Of a DNA stretch of 64,000 bases, positions 62,023 through 64,000 are shown one piece after another. A program made the position numbers and the translations under genes. The first letter of the stretch is position 1; the number at the start of each line of letters is the position of its first letter. The stretch is from DASWJZ01 sp963814905 (GTDB taxonomy: Bacteria > Pseudomonadota > Alphaproteobacteria > Rhizobiales > Afifellaceae), in NCBI GenBank assembly GCA_963814905.1, contig CAWFEM010000015.1:62001-126000 (forward strand), read 5' to 3'. The notes beneath the pieces are model-generated. The model ran no database searches. It was given only the letters and a program-made list of their open reading frames with translations, and was not told the DNA's origin.

Positions 62023-63993
62023 TCAGCGCCGCTTGAACGGATGCACGATCAATGCCGCTTCCGTCTCGTCGGTGCGATCGGGATGGAGGCTCCGCTGATC
62101 CTGCTCCTGGATATCCCGCAGACGACTTAAATGCACGTCGCCCGCTTCGCGGCCAAGCGCTACCGCTGCCGCCTGCCGCTCGATAGATAACGCGCCCGCG
62201 CGAAGACGCAAGTGGGCAGCGTCGTCCCAGACGGAGGCGGCGTGCTCCGCCCCGGCCGTGGCGAGGCCGCCGAGCCCCGCGCCCCGGAGCTTTTCTAAAA
62301 TCGCAGAAATTTCAATAGCATGACCGCTTCGCTCCAGCGCGGCGCGAAGATCGGCGGCGGAAATCCCCGGGGATTCGGCCAATTGCGCTGCGAGCCCCTC
62401 GGCGAGCCCCGCCACCTCTTTTGTGGCGAATCGCGCGTCGGCCAGCGCTTCCAGCCGTTCCAGGGCGATTTCCGGGTAGAGCAAGGGCACGCCGACCAGA
62501 ATCGCGTCGCCGAGGCTCGCGCCTCCGCCACGTGCCCCGTTTCGCCCGGCATTGCTGACAAGCGGGTGCGCAAGAAGGCTCGGCGAGGGGCCCGCCGGGG
62601 CTTGCTCAAAGCGCCGCCGGTCGGCGCCGCCGCGTCCCGTCTGCCGGTAGGGCGGCCGTCTCTGCCCGCTGCCGCGCGGCCCGCCGGCGTGCCCCCCGCC
62701 GGATTGGCGGCCGCCGAAATGGAGCGCCAGGCGCTCGCGAACGGCGGTCTCGTAATGCCGCCTGACGTCGGTGTCGGCGATCGTCGCGACCGCCGCGCGG
62801 AGCCCCTGCTCGACCCCCGCGCGGCGTTCCGGCGTGGCGAGATCGATGCCGTAGGTGGCGCTCAGCCACAGCATGTCGACGAGCGGCTTCGCGGCGTCGA
62901 GGACCTTGCGGAACGGCTCCGGTCCCTCCGCGCGCAGAAAATCGTCCGGGTCCTGCCCGCCGGGCAGCAAAGCGAAACGGAGGCTCTTTCCCGGCTTAAG
63001 ATCGGTGAGCGCGAGATGGACGGCACGGAACGCCGCCTTCAATCCCGCCTCGTCGCCATCGAGACAGAGGACCGGCTCGTCCGCCATCTGCCAGAGCATT
63101 CTCAGCTGATCTTCGGTGAGCGCGGTGCCAAGCGGCGCGACGGTCGCCTCGAAGCCGGCGGCGACGCAGGCGATCGCGTCGATATAGCCTTCCACCACGA
63201 TGACATGCCCGCCTTTGCGCGAAGCGGCGCGCGCGGCCTGGCCGTTATAGAGGACGTGGCTTTTGTGGAAGAGCGGGGTCTCCGGCGAGTTCAGATACTT
63301 CGCCTGCGCGTCGGGCGAGAGCGCTCGTCCCCCAAAGGCAATGACGCGGCCGCGGAAGTCGGTGATCGGGAAGATGATGCGGTCGCGGAAGCGATCGTAG
63401 GAGACGGGGATGTCGTCGCCCGCGATCAGGAGCCCCGCCTCGATCATCTGCTCCTGCGAGATGTCGGCCGCGGCGAGATGCTCCTTCAGCGCGTTGCGGG
63501 AGGGCGGCGCGTAGCCGATGCGGAAGCGCTTCTGGATTTCCGCCGTCAGCCCGCGCTCACGCAGATAGGCGCGCGCCTTGCCGCCGTCCGGCCCGTGCAG
63601 CGCCGTCTCGAAGAACGCCGCGGCCTTCTCGGTGACGTCGGTCAGGCTTGCCCGCGCCGCCTCGCGCTTCTCCGCGTCGGGGTCGCGGTCGGGAAGCGGT
63701 AGCCCGGCCTCCTCGGCAAGCTGCGCCACGGCTTCCGGGAAGCTCAGCCCCTCCTGCTCGACCAGGAAGGTGAATTGGTCGCCGGATGCGCCGCAGCCGA
63801 AGCAATGATAGCGGCCCTTGCGGTTCTCGGCGTGGAAAGAGGGCGTCTTCTCGCCGTGGAACGGGCAGCAGGCCCAGTAATCGCCGCGGCCGGGATTGGA
63901 TTTCCGCTTGTCCCACGTGACTTTGCGCCCAACCACGTCGGAGATCGGGACACGGGCGCGGATATCGTCGAGGAAGGCGGGGGAAAAGCGCAT
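62023..63993 (-). CDS. dnaG: DNA primase DnaG
   Basis: A 656-residue primase. The N-terminal zinc-binding domain has CCPFHGEKTPSFH and YHCFGCGASGD (C-x2-H, C-x2-C ligands near residues 43-66). The polymerase core follows, with GRVIAFGGRALSPDAQAKYLNSPETPLF. The TOPRIM part has VIVVEGYIDAIACVAAG and LCLDGDEAGLKAA. The C-terminal part is a DnaB-interacting, less conserved region. The ATG at 63993 is close to the window end. It is intact and makes the RNA primers for replication. Confidence 0.97.
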   Translation of the reverse strand: MRFSPAFLDDIRARVPISDVVGRKVTWDKRKSNPGRGDYWACCPFHGEKTPSFHAENRKGRYHCFGCGASGDQFTFLVEQEGLSFPEAVAQLAEEAGLPLPDRDPDAEKREAARASLTDVTEKAAAFFETALHGPDGGKARAYLRERGLTAEIQKRFRIGYAPPSRNALKEHLAAADISQEQMIEAGLLIAGDDIPVSYDRFRDRIIFPITDFRGRVIAFGGRALSPDAQAKYLNSPETPLFHKSHVLYNGQAARAASRKGGHVIVVEGYIDAIACVAAGFEATVAPLGTALTEDQLRMLWQMADEPVLCLDGDEAGLKAAFRAVHLALTDLKPGKSLRFALLPGGQDPDDFLRAEGPEPFRKVLDAAKPLVDMLWLSATYGIDLATPERRAGVEQGLRAAVATIADTDVRRHYETAVRERLALHFGGRQSGGGHAGGPRGSGQRRPPYRQTGRGGADRRRFEQAPAGPSPSLLAHPLVSNAGRNGARGGGASLGDAILVGVPLLYPEIALERLEALADARFATKEVAGLAEGLAAQLAESPGISAADLRAALERSGHAIEISAILEKLRGAGLGGLATAGAEHAASVWDDAAHLRLRAGALSIERQAAAVALGREAGDVHLSRLRDIQEQDQRSLHPDRTDETEAALIVHPFKRR

Positions 63994-64000
63994 CTTCAGG

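Overview
The window looks like chromosomal DNA from a GC-rich alphaproteobacterium, probably of the order Hyphomicrobiales (Rhizobiales). The reasons are the dense, mostly ATGA-overlapping operons, the dnaG-rpoD pair, the urtABCDE-ure cluster, and an ABC operon laid out like the rhizobial glpSTPQUV glycerol transporter. A long inverted repeat at 1416-1516 is also of a type common in that group. No rRNA, tRNA, CRISPR array or intact transposase was seen. The order assignment is inference.

Layout. 1-1366: a nucleotide-sugar SDR enzyme and a DUF427 protein. 1574-12260: a catabolic or scavenging locus. It holds a creatininase-family hydrolase, RidA, a NitT/TauT-type ABC transporter whose permease is frameshifted, a cytosine-deaminase-like amidohydrolase, an FAD-linked oxidase, a flavodoxin-fold reductase, an intradiol dioxygenase, a citryl-CoA-lyase-like protein and a class III CoA transferase. 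12401-23960: urea ABC transporter urtABCDE followed by urease ureDABCEFG, with three extra small genes inserted and two frameshifts in ureD. Sigma-54 (-24/-12) promoter matches precede both the first ABC operon (2996-3010) and urtA (12348-12363), so both are probably nitrogen-controlled.

24687-34695: a polyol- or triose-type ABC transporter leading directly into a PTS-driven dihydroxyacetone kinase system. DhaL, DhaM, HPr, EI and DhaK are separate genes, and a small HTH-like protein is encoded between EI and DhaK. 34747-41755: an H1-like basic protein, maleylacetate reductase, a glutathione S-transferase, a phosphatase, GalE, two tandem TerC proteins and a family 2 glycosyltransferase. 41831-45537: two paralogous, convergent multi-pass membrane proteins that may be GT-C glycosyltransferases. 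45738-48416: a secreted protein, an AraC-regulator remnant and EttA.

48420-51900: a visibly AT-richer island with different codon use. It carries a D12-class DNA adenine methylase, a four-helix membrane protein broken by one frameshift, a DGQHR-domain (DndB-related) protein broken by three, then an intact HigBA toxin-antitoxin pair with a perfect operator palindrome and a decayed second higA. This is the best candidate for an undescribed (and decaying) DNA-modification or defence module. 52006-63993: a secreted Tyr/His/Pro-rich protein, a class III nucleotide cyclase, two hypothetical proteins, a REC-PAS-(degenerate GGDEF)-EAL protein, an OmpA-like lipoprotein-type protein, and the housekeeping genes rpoD and dnaG.

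A recurring theme is that all three ABC operons carry a strong stem-loop directly after the substrate-binding-protein gene. Seven apparent frameshifts occur in four genes. Whether they are real decay or sequence errors cannot be decided from the sequence alone.
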